From Oceanospirillaceae bacterium (lineage in GTDB: Bacteria; Pseudomonadota; Gammaproteobacteria; Pseudomonadales; Oceanobacteraceae), in assembly GCA_024234265.1 (NCBI GenBank), contig JACKOM010000024.1:1-26625 (forward strand): DNA of 26,625 bases, written 5' to 3'. Both the position numbers and the translations under genes were made by a program. Below, one piece after another: positions 7,537 through 16,418 of this stretch; positions within the stretch are counted from its first letter, which is position 1; each line of letters starts with the position of its first letter. The notes beneath the pieces were generated by a model, which searched no databases, was not told where the DNA came from, and saw nothing but the letters and a program-made list of their open reading frames with translations.

Positions 7537-10500
7537 TTATTTAAAGAAACTGAGCATTTCCTGCATTTTGCGCGCATGGTCTGCCATGGATTCACTACTG
7601 GCGGCCACCTCTTCCACCAGGGCCGCGTTTTGCTCGGTCACATCGTGCATTTGCGCCACTGCAAGACTCACCTGATTAATACCGGAGGTTTGCTCGGCTG
7701 CCATCTGCGCGATTTTCTGAATCATGACATCCACCTGATTAACCGCCGCCACTATTTGTGTGAGGGTTTCGCCGGATTCATTCACCAGCTCGGTGCCGTC
7801 TTCGACTTTTTCCACGCTGCTCTGAATTAATTCTTTAATTTCTTTTGCGGCGCCGGCGCTGCGTTGTGCAAGGTTGCGCACTTCACCGGCCACTACCGCA
7901 AATCCTTTGCCCTGCTCACCGGCGCGTGCGGCCTCCACCGCTGCGTTGAGGGCCAACAGGTTTGTCTGGAAAGCAATTTCATCAATCACGCCGATAATAT
8001 CGGCAATTTTTTTACTGGCGGCGTTAATTTGCCCCATTGCAGTTACTGCACGGGCAACCACTTCACCACCCTGCTGGGCTTTACGCTGCGCTTCGCTGGC
8101 CAGCTGTGCAGCCTGCTTCGCGTTATTTTCACTTTGTTTTACGTTGCTGGCCATGTGCTGCATGCTGGAAGAAGTTTCTTCCAGACTGGAAGCCTGCTCT
8201 TCGGTGCGCTGGCTTAAATTGCCATTGCCCTGGGCAATTTCATCGGCACCACTGCGCACGGTTTCAGCGCTACCCATAATGTTATTCACCACTTCGGTGA
8301 GCTTATCCACCGTGGCGTTGGCATCATTTTTCAGGCGGGCGAATACGCCCATGTATTCACCTTCAATTTTGCGGCTTAAATTACCCTGGGCCAGGGAACC
8401 TAATACCCCTACCACTTCATTGACGGCTACTTCGGTGGTTTCCACTAAGGTGTTTAAACCCTCCGCCAGGTTTTTCACAAAACCGACTTTATCGTCGGTT
8501 TTCATACGCTGGGTATAATCACCACGCCCTGCGGCTTTAATCATGCCATTCACTTCATTTTCGGCACGGATTTCCTGGGTGCGGTCGAGCCATTCCACCA
8601 CAGTGCCAATGCGTTGTTTATCAGCGGAAAAAATCGGGTTCGCGGTTAACGCAAAAGTACGTTCGCCCACCTCAATCTGGGTTTTATAGGTGCTGTTGAG
8701 TTTGGCCAGCATATTTTGTTGGTGAGCGGGATTTTTATGATAAATATCGATTTTTTGACCAATGATATTATTTGCATCAAACCGTGGCAGGACTTTGCGC
8801 AAATCGGATTCCACATTGCGCATCATTTCGGCCACTGAGCTGTTCATATAGATAATGTTATTTTCTGCATCACCAATCATCACGTTGGTGGAGCACGCAT
8901 CCAGCGCCTGACGGATACGGGCGTTTTCATCGGCAATGCGTTTTTCTTCCACTTCACGTTTCAGCTGCGCGGTTACATCATTCCACTCTACCACTGTGCC
9001 GATACGCTGGCCGGCTTCATCATTTATGGGGTTGGCCACCAGGGTAAATTTACGCTCACCAATACTGATTTGTGTGCGATAGGTATCACGCAGGGCCGCA
9101 AGCATGCCACGCTGGTGGGCAGGATTTTTGTGAAAAATATCGATGTTATTGCCGATAAGTTTGCTGGCATCAAATTGGCCGAGTTGCTGGCGAATATCGC
9201 TTTGCGCTGCCTGCATCATTTCAGTTAACACTTCATTCACATACACAATGTCGTGATTTTCATCGGCGATCATGACATTGGTAGAGCAGGCATCAAGGGC
9301 CTGTTTAATACGTTTGTTTTTAATCGCTTCCTGCTGGGCTTCCTGCATGAGCTTTTCAGAGTGGGCGGCGCTTTCACGCAGGGCCGCATCCTGTTTTTGT
9401 TGCTCGGCCTGCATATGTTGCAGGCGGCTGATGGTATCGTTCATGCCCAGTGACAGCTGGTGTAAATCACCCCGGTAGTTACTGCCCACACGGCGGCTTA
9501 AATCTTTTTCACTCACACCTTTTAAAACATGGTTAGTTTCAGCAAAACATTTATTAAGATTCTCCAGCAGGCCGTTCATCTCGTAACCGACCTTACCTAC
9601 TTCATCCTTGCTGTGCACAGGTAAACGCTCAGCAAAATTACCGCTTTTGGCTATATCACGTAACCCTTCAGCAAGGCGCACAATTGGCCGGCTTAAATAC
9701 TGGCCAATACCAAAAGCCATGGCGGCAATCACCAGCAAAGCAACCGCCATCACCCCCAGCATGATATTGCGCAGCTCAACCACATGGCGCAGGGCCTCAT
9801 TAACTTCTATTTCGGCAATTAATCCCCACTGGTAATCAAAAACTTTTACAGGTGCATAAGCGATATACACCTGTGTGCCATCAAAATCCTCAATTTGTGT
9901 AAAACCACTTTCTCCAGCCACGGACTTTTCAATCACAACGCTATTACTTTTATGTTCTGCAGGGTGGCGAAAGGCCTCAACAACGTTGGTATGCTCTGAA
10001 TCCGTACGCACCAGGCCATCCTGTCCGACTAAATAACTTTCACCACTTTCACCTAAACCAGAACGGTTATGGGTGATAGCATTTAATTCACTGATGGGAA
10101 CCTGCACCACCAACACGCCAATTTTTTTACCATTTTCAACAACAGGGCTGGCAATAAAACCCGCCGGGGCGTTATAGGACGGAATATATAATTTGTAATC
10201 GATAAAGGCGGTTTCACCTTCTTTTAATTTATCCCGCGCAGTTTGAAAAACCTCAGCAAGATTGGTGTTGCTGTATGCCCCGGACTCTAAATTGGTAGCA
10301 AAATCCAGTTCTTTAAACACTGTGTAAACGATATTGCCGGTTTGCACGTCGATCAAAAAAATATCGTAATAATGATAGGTGCTGAGGTAGCGGTGAAATT
10401 CATCATGGAACTGCTGATGCACTGCATCATAACCATTTAATTCACCAGAAGTTTTGGCTTTATCCTTTTCCCCAAGAGCATTAGGATTATTGGCAATGTA

Positions 10501-10932
10501 GGCCTGTTGCAGGGCTTTTTGTACAGGGCTTAATTTATTGTAAAGCGCCAGGGCATCGGTATCTTCACCGGATTCCTTTTTAAAATGCGCAGCAAATTGC
10601 TCGCTTTAATAACGTTTCAGGGCGGCAGAACTATCGGGCAGATTGTTTTTTTCCAGCTGATTATATTCGGCGACAAAACCTTTCAGCGCCCGGGTTACAT
10701 AGGGTTCCTGGGCGAGAATAGACACCTGCGCCGATAAACTTGCCATGTACTCCTGCACGCTGTTTTTACGGTTATCACGCACCGCCTGCAGGGTGGTGGA
10801 GGCTTCATCCGCCAATATACGCTGTGCCTGCATATTACTGATGAAGGCCACAGTAATCGCCGGCAACAGGCCAATCACAATCAGCGCCAGCATGATCTTG
10901 CGGGTAATGGATAAATTATTCAGCCAGTTCAC
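7537..10932 (-). pseudogene. Methyl-accepting chemotaxis protein, interrupted by an in-frame TAA
   Basis: Read through, the frame encodes 1131 positions from GTG at 10932 (GGGAG upstream). Order: membrane segment 1 (about 13-33); periplasmic dCache-like sensor (about 35-385, including YYDIFLIDVQTGNIVYTVF); membrane segment 2 (about 390-412); HAMP region (about 413-475); two near-duplicate PAS domains (about 543-655 and 672-785, each starting QALDACSTNVMI); a second HAMP-like linker; and the methyl-accepting signalling domain with tip hairpin (FQTNLLALNAAVEAARAG) ending MLSFFK. No CheR-binding pentapeptide is seen at the C terminus. Codon 109 is TAA (10606-10608), and reading continues open in the same frame to the next stop at 7537. 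Either a nonsense mutation or a sequence error would explain it. Restart at GTG 10422 would lose segment 1 and has no clear ribosome-binding site. Confidence 0.85.
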
Positions 10933-11050
10933 TGCCCTACTCCCTGATTAAACTTTGCTCAGGCTAAGCGTAGACCAGCCCCCCCTCCCGACAAGCAGCG
11001 GGCGGAGGAATTTTCAGGGATAAAACGCACCGTTTTGTGGCAAAAATACA

Positions 11051-11062
11051 GCCTGATCAGGC
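11051..11062. repeat. Perfect 12-bp palindrome at the yegD stop
   Basis: GCCTGATCAGGC spans the TGA stop of yegD and is flanked by two direct copies of CAAAAATAC (11041-11049 and 11062-11070). On the minus strand it is followed by TGTATTTTTG, so it may act as a weak terminator of yegD, although the stem is short. The rest of the 124-bp gap to the chemoreceptor start shows no other feature I can support. Confidence 0.45.
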
Positions 11063-12424
11063 AAAAATACGGCCCGCCCAACGGGTTAAACCCGCAGTGA
11101 CGCTGCCGAAGTGGTCACCATCTAACACTGGGATTTTACCCAGCTTTTGCTCTATGGCCTGACGCAATACGGGGGACTGGGCCGAACCACCTGTGATAAA
11201 AATCAGATCGGGCAGGCAGCCCGCCTGTTTAACGGCTTCATCCATTAAATCCGTCATTTTCTGCAGGGGGCGTTCAATGGCACTAGCAAAATCATCACGG
11301 CCCACGGCCGTGGCAAGCCCTGCTTCTATATAAGCAAGGTCAATGTTATGCAGATCGGTGGATGACAGGGCAATTTTGGCCTGCTCAGCGCTGCGCACCA
11401 GATGGTAATTTTGTTTATCGTTACGCAGTTTAATAAAACGTTTTATTAAGTGCGGCTCGCTGCAATCGAGTAATAATTGATTTAATAAAAAGCCGGTTTC
11501 TTTATCGTAAAACAAGGCCTGGGCACCCACATCGTTAGTACGTACCGCATCCCAGAAACTTTTGGTGGGCATATGCAGGCCATTTTTCAGGCTCGATTGC
11601 ATGCCAAACAGGGGCATTAAATGCTGCCCGGCAAGCTGAATATCCAAATCATTACCGCCGATACGCTCCCCGCTGTGGCCGAGAAAATCAGCGCTGCGTT
11701 CAAGTTTATCGCGTTGTGCAGGGCCCATACGCACCATGGCGCAATCCGTAGTACCACCACCAACGTCAACCACTAATACGGTTTTTTCGTTTTCTAATTG
11801 CGCTTCAAAATTAAGGCCTGCAGCAATGGGCTCAAATAAAAATTCAACATGCTGAAAACCGGCACGTTGCCCGGCAATACGTAAAATATCCAGCGCCTGT
11901 TTATTACTTAATTCGCTGTTTAAACCCTGAAAATTCACCGGCCTGCCAATGACCGTATGGGTAATGTTTTGCCCGGTGAGCGCCTCGGCTTTTTGTTTTA
12001 TTGCCTGCATCATAGCGGTGACAATATCTTCAAAAAAAGCAACGGCTTCAGGGCGCAGACCGCTGGCCCCTAAAAAGGATTTGGGGGATTTAATAAAATA
12101 ACCTTCGCGCGGGTCAGCAAGGTATTGCTCAAAACCGGCTTTACCCACATACAGGCTTTGCTCAGAGGGGGCAAAACCCTCTTCACGGCGCACCTGCCTG
12201 GCACGGGCCAGTTGGCCACCACGCTGACCGATGTACGTCTCTTTCAGGGCGGCATCCTGAATATTCAGGCCCACCTGCTCGCAGATTAATTCCCGGTCAA
12301 GGGCATACAGGGCCGAAGGCATAAAGGTTTTGCCATCTTCCAGGGGTAATAAACGCACACTGTTATGGCCATCCATCACGCCCATCGCACAATTGGATGT
12401 GCCAAAATCAAAACCTGTAAACAT
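11057..12424 (-). CDS. yegD: Hsp70-like chaperone YegD
   Basis: 455 residues with an actin/Hsp70 ATPase fold but without the usual Hsp70 substrate-binding domain. Nucleotide-binding motifs are visible: phosphate 1 GFDFGTSNCAM at the N terminus, phosphate 2 VLVVDVGGGTTDCAM, and the adenosine motif FITGGSAQSP near the C terminus. It follows E. coli YegD (450 residues) closely over its length (for example FVKSPKSFLGASGL, VIGRPVNFQGL, EPIAAGLNFEA, GHSGERIGGNDLDI, FGSVTAGLTRWA). The frame is open to 12460; ATG at 12424 is preferred because the family begins MF-GFD-GT and GGGG lies 7 nt upstream (ATG at 12427 is also possible). The cellular client is not known. Divergent from the broken pirin-like gene. 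Confidence 0.94.
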   Translation of the reverse strand: MFTGFDFGTSNCAMGVMDGHNSVRLLPLEDGKTFMPSALYALDRELICEQVGLNIQDAALKETYIGQRGGQLARARQVRREEGFAPSEQSLYVGKAGFEQYLADPREGYFIKSPKSFLGASGLRPEAVAFFEDIVTAMMQAIKQKAEALTGQNITHTVIGRPVNFQGLNSELSNKQALDILRIAGQRAGFQHVEFLFEPIAAGLNFEAQLENEKTVLVVDVGGGTTDCAMVRMGPAQRDKLERSADFLGHSGERIGGNDLDIQLAGQHLMPLFGMQSSLKNGLHMPTKSFWDAVRTNDVGAQALFYDKETGFLLNQLLLDCSEPHLIKRFIKLRNDKQNYHLVRSAEQAKIALSSTDLHNIDLAYIEAGLATAVGRDDFASAIERPLQKMTDLMDEAVKQAGCLPDLIFITGGSAQSPVLRQAIEQKLGKIPVLDGDHFGSVTAGLTRWAGRIFA

Positions 12425-12519
12425 CATTACCCCGTACCACACTGCAAAAAAGCCGCGCAAAATACCACATCAGGCAAAGTATGGCAGCTGTTATACTCAG
12501 CACAAATGCGGAGGGGCCC

Positions 12520-13460
12520 ATGCAAATACTTAATGAAGAAGATATCGACATCAGCGGTTTTGCCTCAATCCGCGAGCGGGTATTAATTCAGGACCGGCAG
12601 TTTTTTAGCCATAACGTGGCCGATGCCTGCTGGGATGGTTTTGGCGGTTGCATCTACCTTGCCAATGCCTGGTTTAAGGCCCACGGCCAAACCGGCCTGC
12701 ACCACCACAGCGGGTCAGGGAACCCCTGAATAACTCTGCACAGCGTCGCGCATGTGCTGCCAGATGAAAATGGCAAGGCGGCGATTGCAGTAAATGACAA
12801 GTCCTTTACAAAATCGCCAACACAGCCAGATCAACTGGCAGCCTGCGCCCTTAGGGGCTTTGCGGAATAAACCAGCTCGGTGTTGCAGCTTTTTGACGTA
12901 ACCCGTTATGCCTGCAAAGCTGCGCCTTGATCTGATTTATTTCGCAAAGCCGACGCGGGCACCGAGTTATTCAGAGGTTCCCAAATATTATTAGCCTGAT
13001 TCCCCGTGGTTGCATTTTGCACCAGGGCAGCATGGGCGATGCACAAACCGTTAACGCAGGGCAAGTGCAAATTCAGCGCGATGGCCAGCAGGGTTTCAGC
13101 CATAACGAAATTAATCCTAATAATGATATACAGCCCATGCTGCAAATGTGGATTAATCCAGCACCCCATGCCCCCGCAGCGCAATATCACATACAGGATA
13201 TTCAGGCCGGTTTAAACTGCGTTTATGGCGGTGATTTATTCCCCGCACAAACCTCGGTGTATACCCTGCATTGGCCCCAAGGCGGAGAAATAAACATAAC
13301 CGGCGAAGTGCTTTTTTATATTGTAAGTGGAGAGGCCGAAATCAGCGAAAATGGTGTTAAACAGGCACTAAAACGGGGGAATTTAGTTAAAGGCGCAGAT
13401 ATGAATATCCGCGCGCCGGGGGAAATGATGGGGTTATTGCTCAGCAAGTCATTATTGTAA
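12520..13460 (+). pseudogene. Pirin-like (double cupin) gene split by an inserted element
   Basis: The 5' part (12520-12717) begins at ATG after GGAGGGG and encodes a pirin-type N terminus (MQILNEEDID, RVLIQDRQFFSHNVADACWD, TGLHHHSG). The 3' part resumes at AAT 12984 with IISLIPRGCILHQGSMGDAQ and continues through QRDGQQGFSHNEINP, MLQMWINP and GGDLFPAQT to the C-terminal cupin and a stop at 13458-13460. The metal-site-like HHH and HQG...HNE signals of pirins lie on either side of the break. Between them is a 265-bp MITE-like element that introduces TGA at 12727. A native protein cannot be made. Pirins are non-haem iron cupins of varied role (some quercetinases); the original role here is unknown. 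The 3' end overlaps the convergent gene by 9 bp. Confidence 0.82.
12718..12982. mobile_element. MITE-like element with about 31-bp inverted ends
   Basis: 265 bp. The left end GGGAACCCCTGAATAACTC (12718-12736) matches the inverted right end GAGTTATTCAGAGGTTCCC (12964-12982) at 18 of 19 positions, and similarity continues weakly to GCGTCG (12743-12748) and CGACGC (12951-12956). It holds no plausible transposase and carries three internal hairpins (12780-12818, 12825-12839, 12856-12951). The inner ends of the third, GGCTTTGCG and CGCAAAGCC with AATAAA/TTTATT, recall IS903/IS5-type termini; that link is inference. No clear target duplication is seen (flanks GGGTCA and AAATAT). It interrupts the pirin-like gene. 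Confidence 0.75.
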
Positions 13461-13931
13461 TGGAAAGGATAATCCCCCAATAAATATATGATCAAATACA
13501 AGCCTGAACAAAAATACAGAAATTATGATTTTAATCCAGTTCATGTTATCCAAAATCGACATAACCAGCAGTAAAATCACAGAAAACACACCCAATAACA
13601 TCAAAAATATATTGGCATGTGAGTAATCTACATCTGCACCCTCGACTTGATAAACAAGATTGGAAAAACGCCCTACATTAACAACAACCTCTTCACTATC
13701 CAATGTTATAGATTGCGCACCACTGGGTATGTAGTAGTACTTATCTGAAACCAATATCTTGCACGCACCTTCGTACTCTTCAGCAATATTCTCACAGCTA
13801 ATACCACCAAAAGCACCACTATAAGAATATGACAGCGATCTATCAAAAACGAAAAACAATGTAAAGAATGCAATTAACGGCACATATATTATGCAAAGAC
13901 ACTTATACGCAAGTTCGTCACTCACATGCAT
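13452..13931 (-). CDS. Orphan AT-rich membrane protein
   Basis: 159 residues. Hydrophobic segments at about 10-29 (CLCIIYVPLIAFFTLFFVF), 107-127 (NIFLMLLGVFSVILLLVMSIL) and 132-150 (IKIIISVFLFRLVFDHIF) flank an extracytoplasmic region of about 75 residues with two Cys (SCENIAEEYEGACKI). The base composition is clearly more AT-rich than the neighbours, which suggests recent acquisition. ATG at 13931 has GGGG about 8 nt upstream. The 3' end overlaps the end of the broken pirin-like gene by 9 bp (convergent). I do not recognise a family. It lies 50 bp downstream of the lipoprotein gene and may be co-transcribed with it. Confidence 0.65.
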   Translation of the reverse strand: MHVSDELAYKCLCIIYVPLIAFFTLFFVFDRSLSYSYSGAFGGISCENIAEEYEGACKILVSDKYYYIPSGAQSITLDSEEVVVNVGRFSNLVYQVEGADVDYSHANIFLMLLGVFSVILLLVMSILDNMNWIKIIISVFLFRLVFDHIFIGGLSFPLQ

Positions 13932-13981
13932 TTAAAACCCCAAGGATACAAATGTTATTTAATCCAGAAATGAATACATAA

Positions 13982-14641
13982 TCATTCATAACTAACCGTA
14001 CAGCCAAATAAGCCCACTTCATCCAGCGTAGCGGCCATTTCGTCGGCATGATTAATATAAACACTTAAGGTTAATTCGCCATTGCCACGGTCCACCGCCA
14101 CGGCCGGAATAATGGCATAATCCAGCAGAATATCACTCCCCTCCATGCCTGCCGTTGCATCGGCAGTATTAAAAAGAGTGGTATCTTCACCCGTAAAAAA
14201 ATTGTGCTGCACAATAGTAATGCCACCAATATAACCATCCACAGAAACATCCCTCACCCTGCAGCGCAGGCGGTTAATGCTGGCATTGTCGGGCACCGCC
14301 AGTTCAGCCCAAAGACCACACTGGGTAGCACCCGCAGTAAACACACCCAATTTATCCGGATATGTGATAAACAGCTCACACTGCGCAATATAAGGCTCAA
14401 AAGCGGCAATACTTACACCTATACCACCGGGCGGAGTGCTCGCGGCAGCGCATTCCAGTGAGCCATCGTTATTCACCGCACGCACATACTGCCCAACTTC
14501 ACACCCGCCCGTGATTTTCTGTTGCAAACCACTGATATCAACTGCATTGCTGTTGGAATCTTCGCCACCACAGGCCACTAAAGAACCGGCCAGAGCCAGA
14601 TACACCAAACTGCGCAGCCCACGAATTTTGATATCCTGCAT
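13982..14641 (-). CDS. Predicted outer-membrane or periplasmic lipoprotein
   Basis: 219 residues with a lipoprotein signal: positive N terminus (KIRGLR), hydrophobic core (SLVYLALAGSLVA) and lipobox ending at Cys24 (LVAC-GGED). The residue after Cys is Gly, so the inner-membrane retention Asp is absent at +2 and sorting to the outer membrane is likely. After a polar linker comes a Cys-flanked motif CEVGQYVRAVNNDGSLEC, a pattern often seen in exported or fibre-like proteins of gammaproteobacteria. The remainder looks beta-rich with three further Cys. The frame is open to 14662, but ATG at 14641 has GGGGGG 6 nt upstream. Function unknown. Confidence 0.78.
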   Translation of the reverse strand: MQDIKIRGLRSLVYLALAGSLVACGGEDSNSNAVDISGLQQKITGGCEVGQYVRAVNNDGSLECAAASTPPGGIGVSIAAFEPYIAQCELFITYPDKLGVFTAGATQCGLWAELAVPDNASINRLRCRVRDVSVDGYIGGITIVQHNFFTGEDTTLFNTADATAGMEGSDILLDYAIIPAVAVDRGNGELTLSVYINHADEMAATLDEVGLFGCTVSYE

Positions 14642-15178
14642 GTTTGCCCCCCTGTCAGGCACTATGAATGTTTAATGGGCAGCAAAATGCCGCAGAAAGG
14701 GGCTTTGGTCAATCATATAAAAACAGGATGTTATCGAGCCTGACAGGCTATTGCGTTAAAGCAAGGGCTTTACTTACAAGCGCGAATATAAATATCCGTG
14801 CGACGGGAAAAATGATGAAATATCGATAAAGACTACTCCTTCAAATAATCCCTATTAAGTTCAACCGTGCACTTAATCGGCAACAACCTTTATTCGCACA
14901 TCCTGTAATTTTACTCTTTGCATCAATATCGCAGAGCCTTAAAAAATAACTGACAAATTAGAACAACCGATTGGCGTTTAGACATGGCATATGACTGCGC
15001 ACTTGTGGATAAATCACACATTGATACAGATAAGAGCAGATGAAGTATTTATTATTGGAAAATATAAATGGCGTCTGGCGTCTGGCGGGGAAATATAAAC
15101 GTACTATCACGTGAGTGCAGAATCAATCGTCATGCAAGATATTCATATGCCTTCCCTGGCTGATTATTGATTAACGGA
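14642..15178. other. Gene-free AT-rich stretch
   Basis: No gene is supported here. It contains the pirin-like remnant described separately (14752-14829), a short palindrome AGCCTGACAGGCT near 14737-14749, and a two-copy direct repeat GGCGTCT just after 15068. Nothing else stands out. It separates the lipoprotein gene from the S4/cmo cluster; no clear terminator is seen for the S4 gene, which ends at 15179. Confidence 0.6.
14752..14829 (+). pseudogene. Short remnant resembling the pirin-like C terminus
   Basis: Read in frame from TGC at 14752, the translation CVKARALLTSANINIRATGK then MMKYR-stop resembles the last part of the broken pirin-like protein (VK...RGNLVKGADMNIRAPGEMMG). Identity is concentrated in NIRA-G-MM, and the DNA agrees at about three quarters of positions across AATATCCG...GGGAAAAATGATG. 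There is no start or upstream domain. It is probably a decayed partial duplicate, or the remains of a second gene of the same family, 1.3 kb downstream of the first. Confidence 0.5.
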
Positions 15179-15391
15179 TCAGGCCTTTACCTGAATCTCA
15201 TTACCTTCAAAGCTCACCTTCTGGCCCGCTTTAATTTTGCAGCGTTTGCGGTATTCCACCGCGCCATCCACGGCAACCAGACCCTGTTCGATAACGATTT
15301 TGGCCTGGGCACCGCTTTCGGTCAGGCCTTCGAGTTTTAAAAGGTCACACAAATCCACGTGGGGGTGACCTTGCAAATGAAATACAGCCAT
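15179..15391 (-). CDS. S4-domain RNA-binding protein, YbcJ-like
   Basis: The 70-residue protein is essentially one S4 RNA-binding domain: HVDLCDLLKLEGLTESGAQA, AKIVIEQGLVAVDG and KRCKIKAGQKVSFEG follow the helix-loop-strand pattern of the fold. Length and sequence match the YbcJ type of E. coli, which binds RNA but has no firmly assigned role. ATG at 15391 is preceded by CGGAG. It starts 27 bp after cmoB ends, so it is likely the last gene of a cmoA-cmoB-S4 transcript. Confidence 0.88.
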   Translation of the reverse strand: MAVFHLQGHPHVDLCDLLKLEGLTESGAQAKIVIEQGLVAVDGAVEYRKRCKIKAGQKVSFEGNEIQVKA

Positions 15392-15418
15392 TTTGACTCC
15401 GTTAATAAGTGGTAAGTA

Positions 15419-16411
15419 TCAGGCTTCAGCGAGAATTACCGCGCGCAGGGGTGCGGGGTAACCTTCGGCGGTTTTGTGAATATCGTGCGGGTCTAAAAAC
15501 TCCCGCAGGGAATTAAATTGCATCCAATCGGTGCTGCGCTGCTCATCAAGTGAGGTTTGGTTTAAATCCACGCAGCGGGCATTTTTAAAACCTGCGCGGC
15601 GCAGCCATAACAATAGGGTGTCTACCGAAGGTAAAAACCATACGTTGCGCATCATGGCGTAGCGGTCTTCGGGCATTAATACTTCACCGAGTTTGCCGTC
15701 TATCACCAGGGTTTCTAATACTAATTCACCGCCGCTGCGCAGGGTGCCATGCAGGTCGGTTAAATGGTCGATGGGGGAGCGGCGGTGGTACAGCACACCC
15801 ATGGAAAATACCGTATCAAAACATTTTAATTTGGCCGGTACATCTTCTATGCCGAGTGGCAAAAGGTTGACCGGTAAATTTTGCCCGGCATATTTTTTGA
15901 CCGTTTCAAATTGCATTAAAAATAAACGCGATGGGTCAACACCAATCACCCGCCGGGCACCTTCACCGAACATGCGCCACATGTGGTAACCACTGCCACA
16001 GCCCACATCGAGAATGGCGCGGTTTTTTAAGGGTTGCAGGTGGGGCAATACCCGTTCCCATTTCCAGTCGGAGCGCCATTCGGTATCGATGTAGGTGCCA
16101 CAAAAATCAAACGGACCTTTGCGCCACGGCATTAACCCGCGCAGGCTGGCATTTAATTGCTGGTGTATTTCCTGTGTTAAAGCCTCTGGGCTGTGTATGC
16201 CCACCGCGCTTTGGCAAAATTCGGCGCTGGCATTTTTAATTTCCGGCAGTGCGTCAAACGCATCCTGCCAGCGCTGCATATCACCGTGGGGTTTTTCTAA
16301 AAATACCCGTTGCAGCTGGCTATCCAGTAATTCACCCCAGGGGGCAAAACCGGGTTCGCTTTGCATAAATTGCTGCAATTCCTGAAAAAAGATGTGCTGG
16401 GGGTAAGGCAT
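15419..16411 (-). CDS. cmoB: tRNA U34 carboxymethyltransferase
   Basis: The 330-residue enzyme transfers the carboxymethyl group of carboxy-S-adenosylmethionine to 5-hydroxyuridine at position 34 of certain tRNAs, giving cmo5U, which widens wobble decoding. A Rossmann methyltransferase core with AILDVGCGSGYHMWRM (about 132-147) binds the cofactor; flanking family motifs GPFDFCGTYIDTEWRSDWKW, FDTVFSMGVLYHRRSP and MMRNVWFLPSV are present. E. coli CmoB has 323 residues. It starts 7 nt after the cmoA stop with no strong ribosome-binding site, which suggests coupling to cmoA. Confidence 0.97.
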   Translation of the reverse strand: MPYPQHIFFQELQQFMQSEPGFAPWGELLDSQLQRVFLEKPHGDMQRWQDAFDALPEIKNASAEFCQSAVGIHSPEALTQEIHQQLNASLRGLMPWRKGPFDFCGTYIDTEWRSDWKWERVLPHLQPLKNRAILDVGCGSGYHMWRMFGEGARRVIGVDPSRLFLMQFETVKKYAGQNLPVNLLPLGIEDVPAKLKCFDTVFSMGVLYHRRSPIDHLTDLHGTLRSGGELVLETLVIDGKLGEVLMPEDRYAMMRNVWFLPSVDTLLLWLRRAGFKNARCVDLNQTSLDEQRSTDWMQFNSLREFLDPHDIHKTAEGYPAPLRAVILAEA

Positions 16412-16418
16412 AAACTAT

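Noticed and set aside
7537..10422. Independent 961-residue chemoreceptor starting at GTG 10422
   Set aside because: The start falls inside the sensor domain, lacks a ribosome-binding site, and the upstream codons back to the TAA still encode plausible sensor sequence in frame.
12906..13190. 94-codon minus-strand frame across the right end of the inserted element
   Set aside because: Antisense to the broken pirin-like gene and composed partly of inverted-repeat sequence; no transposase features.
15068..15090. Direct repeat GGCGTCTGGCGTCTGGCG as a possible array
   Set aside because: Only two full copies of 7 bp; too short to call more than chance or minor slippage.
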